Shown: in pieces, positions 1 to 7,309 of the stretch
Position numbering within the stretch: position 1 is the first letter of the stretch
How the letters are laid out: each line of letters starts with the position of its first letter
Origin: CAG-303 sp034172985
GTDB taxonomy: Bacteria; Bacillota; Clostridia; Lachnospirales; Lachnospiraceae
DNA: 8,786 nt
Reading direction: 5' to 3'
NCBI GenBank assembly: GCA_034172985.1
Contig: JAXFDY010000190.1
Span: 1 to 8,786 of the forward strand
Notes under the pieces: generated by a model
The model's input: only the letters and a program-made list of their open reading frames with translations
The model's database searches: none
What the model was told of the DNA's origin: nothing
Made by a program: the position numbers and the translations under genes

Positions 1-319
1 CAAATTATATATAGATGTAATAGAAGCATATTTAAAACGGGCACAGTATTTTGAACAGAGTGGGAATTACAAATGGATGTTTATGGCTGTTAAGGGGTGT
101 ATGTGTCAGTATTATTATATGAGCAAAGAAAATGAGAAATGTTGGGGCGAAAAAGAAGTACAAGACTCTTATCAGCGTTGTCGAACATTCATTGAACGTC
201 ACAGAAACAACACGAGAGAGATGAAATGCCGGTTACAGATGATGCTGTTTTGCATGAATATTCACCTCTATAACGGAATGTGTAGATGGGTGATAAAAGT
301 TAGGGATAATATTTTATAA
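1..319 (+). CDS. C-terminal part of a probable glycosyltransferase (cut by window edge)
   Basis: An open frame runs in from the left edge (first full codon at base 2) to a TAA at 317-319, giving about 105 C-terminal residues. An internal ATG at 77 is not a credible start, because the frame is open upstream and no ribosome binding site precedes it. The visible part is helical, rich in Lys, Arg, Tyr, Met and Cys, with a segment AYLKRAQYFEQSG and a basic, hydrophobic end (LYNGMCRWVIKVRD). Such tails follow the GT-A domain in many Firmicute family 2 glycosyltransferases. No catalytic motif (DXD, NDGS) lies in the window, so the assignment rests on tail character and on the polysaccharide neighbours. 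The next gene begins 51 bases later, so cotranscription is likely. A different enzyme of the same cluster is possible. Confidence 0.5.
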   Translation, partial: KLYIDVIEAYLKRAQYFEQSGNYKWMFMAVKGCMCQYYYMSKENEKCWGEKEVQDSYQRCRTFIERHRNNTREMKCRLQMMLFCMNIHLYNGMCRWVIKVRDNIL

Positions 320-370
320 TGAGCAATTACAAGAGAAAAATGATTTCAAATTATAAGAAAGAGGAAAAAT

Positions 371-1729
371 ATGTTTAAATCAAATAGAGTAAATATATCA
401 AAAGTATCAATATGTTTTTTGGTTGCTGTTGTGGGTGTATGTATATATATGCTAAATTATTATACACCACTTTATGCGGATGATTATTCATATTCTTTTT
501 CTTTTAATACTGGTTATAAAATTGATTCATTAATAGATATTGTTCAGTCGCAAAAAATACATTACCAAACAATGAATGGTAGAGTTGTTACTCATACCTT
601 AGCTCAGATTTTTTTGTGGTTAGGGGAAGAACGGTTTGATATTATTAACACAATAGCGTTTCTTTTATTAGGGTTTATGATGTATTATCATTCAAAAGGA
701 ACGATAAAGAAAAGTGATGTTAAAGTGTTATGTTTTATTTTCATGGCATTATTTTTACAGGCACCTGCGTTCGGACAAAGTTTTCTGTGGACTACCGGGG
801 CATCAAATTATTTATATGGTATTTTGATTATACTATTTTTTTTGATACCATATAGAAATAAATTAAAAAAACGGGAAGGCTCACTATGTATAGTGCAAGA
901 GATAGTTATGTGTATCTTGTGGTTCTGCTGTGGAATATTAGCCGGATGGACTAATGAAAATAATAGTGTGGCATTGATTTGTATTATTATTATGTACATG
1001 ATGTTATACAAGATGGAAGGAATTACATATAACGGCTGGATGTTTTCTGGGTTTCTTGGAAATATTATTGGATGTTGTGCGATGATATTTTCAGAAGGAG
1101 AGTTATCTCGTTTATCAGAAGTTGGCGGAAATGGGAGTATAATAGATTGTATTAAAAGATGTATTTTGTTTACATCAGACATGTTTGATTATTTTGGATT
1201 GTTGATGATAATATTAAGTTTAATGCTGGTTGTTGTATTAGAACAAATGAAGTTTATATCTGTAAAAGAGACAATAAAGAAATTTGATTCAGTAATTATA
1301 TATTTTGTGGGTTTTATAGTATCTGTTTATTCTATGATACTGGCCCCATTTTTTCCCGAACGTACTTGGAGTGGCCCGTTGGTTTTTTTAGTAATCGGGA
1401 TATGTGGTTTATACGGAAATATAAATTTGATTTCACTGAAATTAAAAAAAAATATAAGAATCTTACTGGTCACAATGATTCTTATGACTTTTTCAACGTA
1501 TATTAATGCATATTTTGATGTTAAAATTGTTTATACTGCATATCAAGAGCGCAAAGTGATTCTTGAAAATAGCGAGGGATTGGATATTAGTTTGCCAAGT
1601 ATTCTTGGAACTACTAAGTATTGTTGCTTTATCAAGGAGGGTGATTTACAGACAGATTTTGATTCGTGGCAAAATGTAGGAATGGCCAAGTATTATGGCG
1701 TTAAAACTATAACAGGTGAAATCAGATAG
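371..1729 (+). CDS. DUF6056-type polytopic membrane protein, possible GT-C-like glycosyltransferase
   Basis: A 452-residue integral membrane protein with about 10-11 hydrophobic segments. The ATG follows a GAAAGAGGA-type binding site. The first membrane segment (about residues 11-31) is followed by PLYADDYSYSF (33-43), with an Asp-Asp pair at 37-38. A short NGR motif lies at 69-71, GWTNENN at 192-198, and FPERTWSG at 328-335. The C-terminal tail, from about 385, is soluble and ends WQNVGMAKYYGVKTI. This layout matches what I know of the DUF6056 family, found in Firmicute and Bacteroidetes glycan loci. An acidic pair just after TM1 plus many TMs resembles GT-C enzymes that use polyprenyl-phosphate sugars, so a role in glycan side-branching or polymerisation at the outer membrane face is plausible but unproven. 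It lies 51 bases after the upstream gene and is followed by a 155-base gap. Confidence 0.75.
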   Translation: MFKSNRVNISKVSICFLVAVVGVCIYMLNYYTPLYADDYSYSFSFNTGYKIDSLIDIVQSQKIHYQTMNGRVVTHTLAQIFLWLGEERFDIINTIAFLLLGFMMYYHSKGTIKKSDVKVLCFIFMALFLQAPAFGQSFLWTTGASNYLYGILIILFFLIPYRNKLKKREGSLCIVQEIVMCILWFCCGILAGWTNENNSVALICIIIMYMMLYKMEGITYNGWMFSGFLGNIIGCCAMIFSEGELSRLSEVGGNGSIIDCIKRCILFTSDMFDYFGLLMIILSLMLVVVLEQMKFISVKETIKKFDSVIIYFVGFIVSVYSMILAPFFPERTWSGPLVFLVIGICGLYGNINLISLKLKKNIRILLVTMILMTFSTYINAYFDVKIVYTAYQERKVILENSEGLDISLPSILGTTKYCCFIKEGDLQTDFDSWQNVGMAKYYGVKTITGEIR

Positions 1730-1775
1730 TTTGAATTAGTTCAGCAGTAATTAATTGATAACTTCTGATTGGATT

Positions 1776-1804
1776 TTGTCTCTCGAAGTTAAAAAACATA
1801 TAAA
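1776..1804 (+). promoter_or_regulatory. Candidate sigma-A promoter upstream of the GT2 gene
   Basis: TTGTCT at 1776-1781 and TATAAA at 1799-1804 are separated by exactly 17 bases, with 4 of 6 and 5 of 6 matches to the sigma-A consensus. Transcription would begin near 1811, about 74 bases before the chosen start of the GT2 gene. It lies in the 155-base gap after the DUF6056 gene. In DNA this AT-rich such matches arise by chance, so it is only a candidate internal promoter. Confidence 0.35.
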
Positions 1805-1884
1805 TTGGGTTTTTGAGGTGGAAAATACTCAAGATAATAAGATGGATTTTTAAACAAGATATGATAAGAGGAGAAATAAGAGTA

Positions 1885-2853
1885 ATGGATAAAATAATCA
1901 GTATAGTGATACCAGCTTATAATGTGGAAAAATATATTGGTCAGGGGATTGAATCTTTTTTGGCAGATCATGGGATTATCAATGATATTGAGCTGCTCAT
2001 TATTAATGATGGTTCCAGGGATAAAACAAAAATAATAGCAGATACATTTGCTCAGGAATATCCGGATATTGTAAGAGTAATTAATAAAGAGAATGGGGGA
2101 CACGGCTCCACCATTAATAGGGGAATACAGGAAGCAAAAGGAAGATATTTTAAAGTTGTAGACGGCGATGACTGGGTAGAATCAGAACAATTTCCATTGT
2201 TGGTCAGATTTCTAAAAAGTACAGATGCAGATTTGGTAATATCACCATTTTATAGTTGTGATAACAATAGCTTACAAAAGACAATAGTCGATTCATTTAA
2301 AAATTATGATGGTCAATATAATTTTAATGAGATATGTTCAGTTCTGCCAAGAATCCAAATGCATGGAATGACCATAAAAACAGATATTTTAAGAAAAAAC
2401 AGGATTCAGTTGCAGGAACATCTATTTTATGTTGATGTGGAATATACCTGTTTTCCTGTACCATATATAAACACGATAGAATTTCTTAAAACTCCTATCT
2501 ATGTATATAGAGTAGGAACAGATGAGCAGAGTATGAATCGGATAAATCTGTGGAAGCGAAGAAATCAGCATTTAAAAGTGCTTCATCATCTAATAGATTT
2601 TTATAGAAATTTAGATACTGTTCCTGAGAAAAAAGAATATTTAAGAAGAGCCATTTCTGAAATGGCAGATACGCAGTATATGATTTTATTATCAGGACCT
2701 GTGTGTAAGAAAACTAAGAAAGAATTAATCAGTTTTGATAACTGTTTAAAACAAGCTTCCAGAGAAATATATAATTCTACAAAAGTTCGTAGAATTATAG
2801 TTCTTAGGAAATGTAGGTTTATTATTTACAGATGGCTTCATGTAAGCAGGTAA
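1885..2853 (+). CDS. Family 2 glycosyltransferase (GT-A fold)
   Basis: A 322-residue cytoplasmic, inverting-type glycosyltransferase that would transfer a sugar from a nucleotide-sugar donor to a growing lipid-linked glycan. The N-terminus MDKIISIVIPAYNVEKYIG is the classic GT2 opening strand. NDGSRD (41-46) binds the nucleotide, GGHGSTINRG (71-80) is the conserved middle loop, and DGDDW (93-97) is the DXD-type metal site. FYVDVEYT (181-188) occupies the ED-like acceptor and base region. No membrane segment is evident; the C-terminal end is basic and may touch the membrane. I chose the ATG at 1885 because AGGAG (1869-1873) lies 11 bases upstream and the GT2 fold begins there. The frame stays open back to a TTG at 1813, but those 24 codons are not family-like. 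The donor sugar cannot be told. Confidence 0.85.
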   Translation: MDKIISIVIPAYNVEKYIGQGIESFLADHGIINDIELLIINDGSRDKTKIIADTFAQEYPDIVRVINKENGGHGSTINRGIQEAKGRYFKVVDGDDWVESEQFPLLVRFLKSTDADLVISPFYSCDNNSLQKTIVDSFKNYDGQYNFNEICSVLPRIQMHGMTIKTDILRKNRIQLQEHLFYVDVEYTCFPVPYINTIEFLKTPIYVYRVGTDEQSMNRINLWKRRNQHLKVLHHLIDFYRNLDTVPEKKEYLRRAISEMADTQYMILLSGPVCKKTKKELISFDNCLKQASREIYNSTKVRRIIVLRKCRFIIYRWLHVSR

Positions 2854-2877
2854 GAAAGATAGATGGGAAATTAAATT

Positions 2878-2965
2878 ATGGTAGAACCAAGTGTAAAGAA
2901 AAACTTTATATACAGTACAGCCTAGTTGATTTTGAATATGTTAACTGAGTTTGTGTGAATACAAA
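2878..2965 (+). pseudogene. Decayed 5' remnant of a second Wzx-like flippase gene
   Basis: Starting at an ATG (2878), the frame reads MVEPSVKKNFIYSTA, a stop (TAG 2923-2925), then LILNMLTEFV and a second stop (TGA 2956-2958). This lines up without gaps with the start of the intact flippase downstream (MQEQPSVKKNFLYS..., then QILNVLTPFI). By hand count 15 of 23 aligned residues and about 42 of 69 bases agree, many of the early differences being synonymous. The pattern indicates a once-coding sequence of the same family that has lost function, not chance. Similarity fades after about 2965. It sits right after the GT2 gene and before the acyltransferase, which suggests a flippase once stood here and was lost by cluster rearrangement. 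No other part of that gene is recognisable. Confidence 0.7.
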
Positions 2966-2994
2966 CCGTATACAATATTTTTATGTATAAGTAC

Positions 2995-3024
2995 TTGACA
3001 CTTTGTAGATATACAGGTTAGATT
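2995..3024 (+). promoter_or_regulatory. Candidate promoter upstream of the acyltransferase gene
   Basis: A perfect TTGACA (2995-3000) is followed after 18 bases by TAGATT (3019-3024, 4 of 6 matches); with 17-base spacing the hexamer is TTAGAT, a poorer match. It lies in the gap between the flippase remnant and the acyltransferase gene and could restart transcription of the downstream half of the cluster. The exact -35 box is the main support; the -10 is weak. Confidence 0.3.
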
Positions 3025-3099
3025 AGAAAAAAATTATTTATAATGAACCTATCGATGATTATTATGATTTTGTCTTAGTATGTTTGAGTGTTTGGAGTG

Positions 3100-3105
3100 T
3101 ATAAT
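3100..3105 (+). promoter_or_regulatory. Perfect -10 box close to the acyltransferase start
   Basis: TATAAT at 3100-3105 lies 32 bases before the chosen ATG at 3138, so transcription would begin near 3112 and leave a short leader containing the GGAGG site. The best -35 is poor (TTAGTA at 3075-3080, 19-base spacing). It is an alternative to the TTGACA-based candidate further upstream; the DNA is AT-rich enough for one such match by chance. Confidence 0.25.
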
Positions 3106-3137
3106 GAAGGAATTGAGATAAAAGAGTGGAGGAAGCA

Positions 3138-4163
3138 ATGGAAGAATGCATTAAGGAAAAAGAAAGGCTGGATTATATGGATATTGCTAAAGGATTTGGT
3201 ATTATCTGTGTAATTATTGGCCATATGGAAAATTCAGCGATAAATAGATTTGTATTTTCTTTCCATATGCCACTATTTTTTTTGATAAGTGGCTATTTTT
3301 TATCTGAAAGAAGGTCTCCAAAAGAAGAACTGATTAAACGTATCAAACAATTACTGCCACCATATATTTTCACATGCATCTGTATAATGGCCTTGAGCAT
3401 TGAAAAGGGATTATTTGGAATTCTGATAGGGCATAAAAATGTTTGTGATCTTTTGTTAGATTTGGGAAGATGGCTTTATGCGTCTTTATATGGAGCAGGA
3501 ACAAATCATGACACACCATTTCAGATTATTCAAATTGGTGCGATTTGGTTTTTACTAGCGTTGATTTTGGGTACATACATTGTTCAAAAGGTTAGAAAGA
3601 CAAGAACTCCTTTAATATGGATAATTTTTGTGGCTTTGATTGGTTATTTTTCTTCTAAGATTTTTTGGTTGCCTTGGAGCATACAGGCAGCAATGACAGC
3701 GACTGTTTTTATTTATTTTGGTGTATTGCTGAGAAGATATAATGCTTTTGAGGGAAATTATCAGAAAGTGATATTTACGTCTGCGCTAGTTTTTTGGATA
3801 AATGAAATTATTCATGGAAATCCGAGTTTGTCAATTGTAAGAAACTGTTATCCAAATGGTGCTTTCGATTTTATAGGAGGGGAATGCGGAGCAATTTGTG
3901 TAATTTTTATTGTGAAGTATGTCTACGAACATATGAAGTATAGGTGGATATGGAGTGTATGGCAATGGCTTGGAAAAAATTCTCTAACGATTCTTTGTAT
4001 TCATCTAATTGAACTCAATATGATTCCATGGAATTTACTATTGGGTATGTATGGATTTAATCAACACTTATTTATTCAAACATTTATATTAAAACTTTTT
4101 TGGGCACTTGGGGGGACGTGGATTATTAATCATACAAAGCTTAGATTCATATTCGTTTCATAA
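3138..4163 (+). CDS. Membrane O-acyltransferase (acyltransferase 3 family, fucose-4-O-acetylase-like)
   Basis: A 341-residue polytopic membrane protein of the acyltransferase 3 type, which adds acyl groups, usually acetyl, to sugars of surface glycans. Visible signatures are RLDYMDIAKGFGIICVIIGH (10-29), with the family's catalytic-type His29, then FSFHMPLFFLISGYF (40-54), followed by about eight further hydrophobic segments. The R-x-x-x-x-D-I-A-K-G opening and FHMPLFF motif resemble the NolL-like fucose-4-O-acetylase branch, though some Wzy-like or wall-teichoic modification proteins share this fold. I prefer the ATG at 3138: GGAGG (3128-3132) sits 5 bases upstream. A GTG at 3126 would overlap that site and add only four residues. 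The flippase follows after about 40 bases, consistent with modification of the repeat unit around export. Acceptor and acyl donor are not determinable. Confidence 0.8.
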   Translation: MEECIKEKERLDYMDIAKGFGIICVIIGHMENSAINRFVFSFHMPLFFLISGYFLSERRSPKEELIKRIKQLLPPYIFTCICIMALSIEKGLFGILIGHKNVCDLLLDLGRWLYASLYGAGTNHDTPFQIIQIGAIWFLLALILGTYIVQKVRKTRTPLIWIIFVALIGYFSSKIFWLPWSIQAAMTATVFIYFGVLLRRYNAFEGNYQKVIFTSALVFWINEIIHGNPSLSIVRNCYPNGAFDFIGGECGAICVIFIVKYVYEHMKYRWIWSVWQWLGKNSLTILCIHLIELNMIPWNLLLGMYGFNQHLFIQTFILKLFWALGGTWIINHTKLRFIFVS

Positions 4164-4204
4164 GTGCAAAGTAAGAAAATCAAAAATTAAAGGAAATGAA
4201 GAGT

Positions 4205-5650
4205 ATGCAAGAACAGCCTAGCGTGAAGAAGAATTTTCTATATAGTATAATATACCAAATACTAAATGTATTGACACCATTTATTACTGCACCTTACGTC
4301 TCTAGAGTTCTTGGAGCAGAAGGTATTGGCATTCAAAGCTATACAGCATCAGTCCAGCAATATTTTCTCATGTTTGCTGTGCTGGGGACGCTTTCTTATG
4401 GTGCGCGTGAAATATCTATGAATCGACATGACCCATATAAAAGAAGTAAATTATTTTGGGAAATTGAGTTGATGGTTATTACTACGACGACTGTTGCATT
4501 GTTGGGATGGTTCTGGCTGATTTTTTTCACCACAAAATACCGTATTTATTATATGGTTTTGACCATTGGGATTATTGCATCAGTATTTGATATCTCGTGG
4601 TTTTTTAACGGAATGGAACAATTTAAAATTACTGTCATTCGTAATTCGATTTTTAAAATACTGGGCATTTTATGTTTATTTATCTTTATTAAATCAAATA
4701 AAGATCTTCTTTTATATATATTTATTGTTGCAGTTTCAAATTTGATTTCAAACTTTTCACTTTGGCCATATATGAAACGGTATTTGATTAAAGTCAATCC
4801 AAAAAAATTAGAGTTAAAAAAACATTTTAAAGAAACTTTAATATACTTTGTTCCAACGATAGCTACATCTGTTTATACGGTTCTAGATAAGACACTTTTG
4901 GGATTAATCACAAGTGATGTTACTCAAAACGGATATTATCAACAGGCGGAAAAAATCATTAATTTGGCAAAAAGCATTGTATTTACATCAATCAATGCAG
5001 TTGTTGGTGTAAGAAATTCCTATCTGTTTGCTGAAAAACAATTTGATGAGATACATCAAAGAATAAAAACATCGTTTGAATTTATATTTTTTATGGGATT
5101 TGGCTGTTGCTTTGGAATAATGGGAGTTGCAAAGTCATTTGTTCCTATGTTCTTTGGACCTGGATATGATCCGGTAGTTGGTTTGTTGTATATTTTCTGT
5201 CCGATAATTGTGATTATCGGAATCAGCAATTGTCTTGGTTCACAATATTATACTCCTTGTGGAAAAAGGAAACAAAGTGCAAATTACCTGATTGTGGGTG
5301 CTGTTGTAAATCTGTATTTGAACCTGTTGTTTATATCTAGGTTTGGTGCTTATGGTGCAGCAGTTGCTTCGGTGATTGCGGAAACAGTAATCACTGTTTT
5401 ATATGTAAAATTTAGTGATGGTTATGGAAATATTAAATTGTTGATTGATACTGGGGCAAAAAAATTGATTGCGGGAATCGGGATGTTTGTTGTGGTGTAT
5501 TTGATGAATAATATTCAAGTGAATTCGTTAGTTCTTGTGGTAGCTCAGGTTATGGTCGGAGCGGTAGTGTATGGACTACTTCTTGTCTTACTGAGAGATA
5601 AGTGGACTTGTGAAATAATAAAAACTGTGGTTAGAAAAGGAGAAAAATAA
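4205..5650 (+). CDS. Oligosaccharide flippase, Wzx-like (MATE/MOP superfamily)
   Basis: A 481-residue membrane protein with about 12-14 hydrophobic segments that would flip lipid-linked oligosaccharide repeat units across the cytoplasmic membrane. The N-terminus PSVKKNFLYSIIYQILN, then TPFITAPYVSRVLGAEGIG (24-42), is the hallmark of the Firmicute polysaccharide-biosynthesis flippases. SWFFNGMEQF near residue 137, MFFGPGYDP near 320 and FGAYGAAVASVIAE in the C-terminal half also fit. An ATG at 4196 lies only one base after AGGA. The ATG at 4205 has a 10-base spacer and matches the start of the decayed copy upstream (MVEPSVKKNF), so I prefer 4205; the alternative adds three residues. The stop overlaps the LicD start by one base (TAATG), implying translational coupling and shared transcription. 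Confidence 0.88.
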   Translation: MQEQPSVKKNFLYSIIYQILNVLTPFITAPYVSRVLGAEGIGIQSYTASVQQYFLMFAVLGTLSYGAREISMNRHDPYKRSKLFWEIELMVITTTTVALLGWFWLIFFTTKYRIYYMVLTIGIIASVFDISWFFNGMEQFKITVIRNSIFKILGILCLFIFIKSNKDLLLYIFIVAVSNLISNFSLWPYMKRYLIKVNPKKLELKKHFKETLIYFVPTIATSVYTVLDKTLLGLITSDVTQNGYYQQAEKIINLAKSIVFTSINAVVGVRNSYLFAEKQFDEIHQRIKTSFEFIFFMGFGCCFGIMGVAKSFVPMFFGPGYDPVVGLLYIFCPIIVIIGISNCLGSQYYTPCGKRKQSANYLIVGAVVNLYLNLLFISRFGAYGAAVASVIAETVITVLYVKFSDGYGNIKLLIDTGAKKLIAGIGMFVVVYLMNNIQVNSLVLVVAQVMVGAVVYGLLLVLLRDKWTCEIIKTVVRKGEK

Positions 5651-6576
5651 TGGTTGATTTGAAAATAACACTCCCAGATGGATTCCTTGATGAGGAAATT
5701 CGGTGTGGATATACGGTTACGCATGAAAGGAAAGAGGTGTGGGCTGTTGAATTGGATTTGTTGGCGGAGCTTCTTAGAGTATGTAAAAAACATCACATAA
5801 AAATATTTGCTAGTGGGGGAACAATGCTCGGGGCAGTGCGCCATAAAGGCTTTATTCCCTGGGATGATGATATAGATATGATGATGTTTAGGGATGATTA
5901 TGAGAAGCTTTGTAAGGTTGGAAAGGATGAATTTAAGGAGCCTTATTTTTTTCAGACAGAATATACTGATCGCGGAAGTTTAAGAGGACATGCACAATTA
6001 AGGAATAGTCAGACTACGGGAATTTTAATTGCTGAGAAAAAATGTGATTTTTCATTTAATCAGGGAATATTTATCGATATTTTTCCGTTGGATTCGGTGT
6101 CGGATGAGAAAGTATTGCTGGAAAAACAAGAAAAAAAAGTTATCAAATATAAAAAAATGGCTCTTTTTTGTTCCCAATTTTCTACAAGATATATGCCAGC
6201 TAGAAGTTCGGTAAAGAATTTATTGAAAAAAGTTATATATTTATTTTTTAATAGATTTATGAATGTCTTGTCATTAAAATACTATAAAAAATTTGAGAAT
6301 GAATGTGCAAAATATAATTGCAATCAAAGAACAAAGTATATTTCAACATTATCCTTTCAATTTGAAAATAGACAGCATTTTAAATTACGAAGAGATTATG
6401 AGAAATTAATAGATTTACCATTTGAGTTTATGTACATTCCTGTCGGAGAAAGATATGATGAAGCGTTAACCAATCGATATGGGGATTATCATAAATTTGT
6501 AATGGAAGATAATTGTCATGGTGGCATATTTTTTGACACTAACAAATCTTATAAAGAGTACTGTTTAAATGATTAA
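5650..6576 (+). CDS. licD: LicD-family phosphotransferase
   Basis: A 308-residue soluble protein of the LicD/fukutin nucleotidyltransferase-fold family. Such enzymes move phosphocholine, or in related members a polyol or sugar phosphate, from a CDP carrier onto a glycan. The core motif begins SGGTMLGAVRHKGFIPW (55-71) and continues into DDDIDM (72-77), whose aspartates (72, 73, 74, 76) are the metal-binding and catalytic acids. GIFIDIFPLD (139-148) is the second conserved block, and ERYDEALTNRYGDY near 276-289 is the usual C-terminal element. Length fits the family. The start overlaps the flippase stop by one base, with AAAGGAG just upstream. No choline kinase, transporter or other choline genes are in view. 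The next gene is a cytidylyltransferase, so the donor may be a CDP-polyol or similar rather than CDP-choline; that is inference. Confidence 0.9.
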   Translation: MVDLKITLPDGFLDEEIRCGYTVTHERKEVWAVELDLLAELLRVCKKHHIKIFASGGTMLGAVRHKGFIPWDDDIDMMMFRDDYEKLCKVGKDEFKEPYFFQTEYTDRGSLRGHAQLRNSQTTGILIAEKKCDFSFNQGIFIDIFPLDSVSDEKVLLEKQEKKVIKYKKMALFCSQFSTRYMPARSSVKNLLKKVIYLFFNRFMNVLSLKYYKKFENECAKYNCNQRTKYISTLSFQFENRQHFKLRRDYEKLIDLPFEFMYIPVGERYDEALTNRYGDYHKFVMEDNCHGGIFFDTNKSYKEYCLND

Positions 6577-6592
6577 AATGGGGGTGTAAAGT

Positions 6593-7306
6593 ATGAATAT
6601 AGCGTTGCTTATTGCTGGAGGCTCCGGAAATAGAATGGGGCAAGAAATTCCTAAACAATTTTTGACGGTATATGAACGACCGGTAATTATGTATACACTT
6701 GAAGTATTCCAGAGGCATCCTGAAGTGGATGTGATTGCAGTTGTATGTATAGCAGGATGGGAATCTGTTCTTCAGGCATATGCTAATCAGTTTAATATTA
6801 CAAAACTCGGATATATAATTCCGGGAGGAAAGAATGGGCAGGATTCTATAAGAAACGGTGTGTATGAGTTAGAAAAGCATTTTACTTCGGAAGATGTTGT
6901 ATTAATTCATGATGCTATTAGACCGATGGTCTCTGCTGAAATAATATCCGATTGTATTAGAGTGACTAAAGAGAAAGGAAATGCTATAGCGGTTATACCA
7001 TGTGCTGAAGCAATGCTTCAAACAGAAGATGGAGAAATGTCTGTTGGAAGCTATCCTAGAAATAGACTTAAAAGAACACAGACACCACAGGGGTTTCATC
7101 TTGGTGATATATGTGATTTACATAGGAGAGCTCTCAAGGCAGGAATCACAAATTCCATTGCATCTTGTACATTAAAAATTGAGATGGGCGAAAAAGTTTA
7201 TTTTTCTAAAGGTTCTGAAAAAAATATTAAGTTAACAACCGTAGAAGATATTGATATTTTTAAAGCTCTACTTATGGAAAAACGGGCAGATTGGTTGAAA
7301 GGATAA
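6593..7306 (+). CDS. IspD/TarI-like cytidylyltransferase (CDP-polyol or CDP-sugar phosphate synthase)
   Basis: A 237-residue nucleotidyltransferase that would join CTP to a phosphorylated substrate, releasing diphosphate. Family signatures are LLIAGGSGNRMG (5-16) with Arg14, PKQF (20-23) with Lys21, HDAIRP (106-111), QTPQGF (163-168), and NIKLTTVEDI (211-220) with Lys213. Against E. coli IspD recalled from memory, the Thr-Asp-Glu of the late acidic loop is replaced by TNSIASC (186-192) with about three extra residues, and the position of Thr140 appears to be Ala140. Both lie near the substrate side, suggesting the substrate is not methylerythritol phosphate. GGGGGTG (6580-6586) is the binding site, 6 bases before the ATG. 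It sits 16 bases after LicD and 3 before the SDR gene, so a dedicated surface-glycan role is likely. Automated pipelines may label it IspD. Confidence 0.82.
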   Translation: MNIALLIAGGSGNRMGQEIPKQFLTVYERPVIMYTLEVFQRHPEVDVIAVVCIAGWESVLQAYANQFNITKLGYIIPGGKNGQDSIRNGVYELEKHFTSEDVVLIHDAIRPMVSAEIISDCIRVTKEKGNAIAVIPCAEAMLQTEDGEMSVGSYPRNRLKRTQTPQGFHLGDICDLHRRALKAGITNSIASCTLKIEMGEKVYFSKGSEKNIKLTTVEDIDIFKALLMEKRADWLKG

Positions 7307-7309
7307 AAT

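Noticed and set aside
808..1182. Reverse-strand ORF inside the DUF6056 gene
   Set aside because: It is antisense to a well-supported membrane protein, and AT-rich hydrophobic coding sequence commonly leaves such open antisense frames. No binding site or domain is seen.
1813..1884. TTG start extending the GT2 protein by 24 residues
   Set aside because: The GT2 fold begins at the ATG at 1885, which has AGGAG at suitable spacing. TTG is a rarer start and the extra residues are not family-like.
1789..2103. Reverse-strand ORF over the GT2 gene start
   Set aside because: It opposes the conserved GT2 N-terminal motifs, which are clearly the coding strand.
2949..2966. Small inverted repeat GTTTGT/ACAAAC
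   Set aside because: A 6-bp stem in AT-rich decayed sequence, with no T run or nearby start to give it a role.
3028..3105. Possible further gene remnant in the gap before the acyltransferase (frame reading NEPIDDYYDFVLVCLSVWSV)
   Set aside because: It is about 20 codons between stops, with no match I recognise and no binding site; it cannot be told from chance.
6029..6214. Small + strand ORF inside LicD
   Set aside because: It is an out-of-frame shadow; the LicD frame carries the GIFIDIFPLD family motif across the same bases.
6593..7306. Calling the cytidylyltransferase housekeeping IspD of the MEP pathway
   Set aside because: Substrate-side residues differ and it is coupled to LicD and an SDR in a surface-glycan operon, so I gave no ispD symbol.
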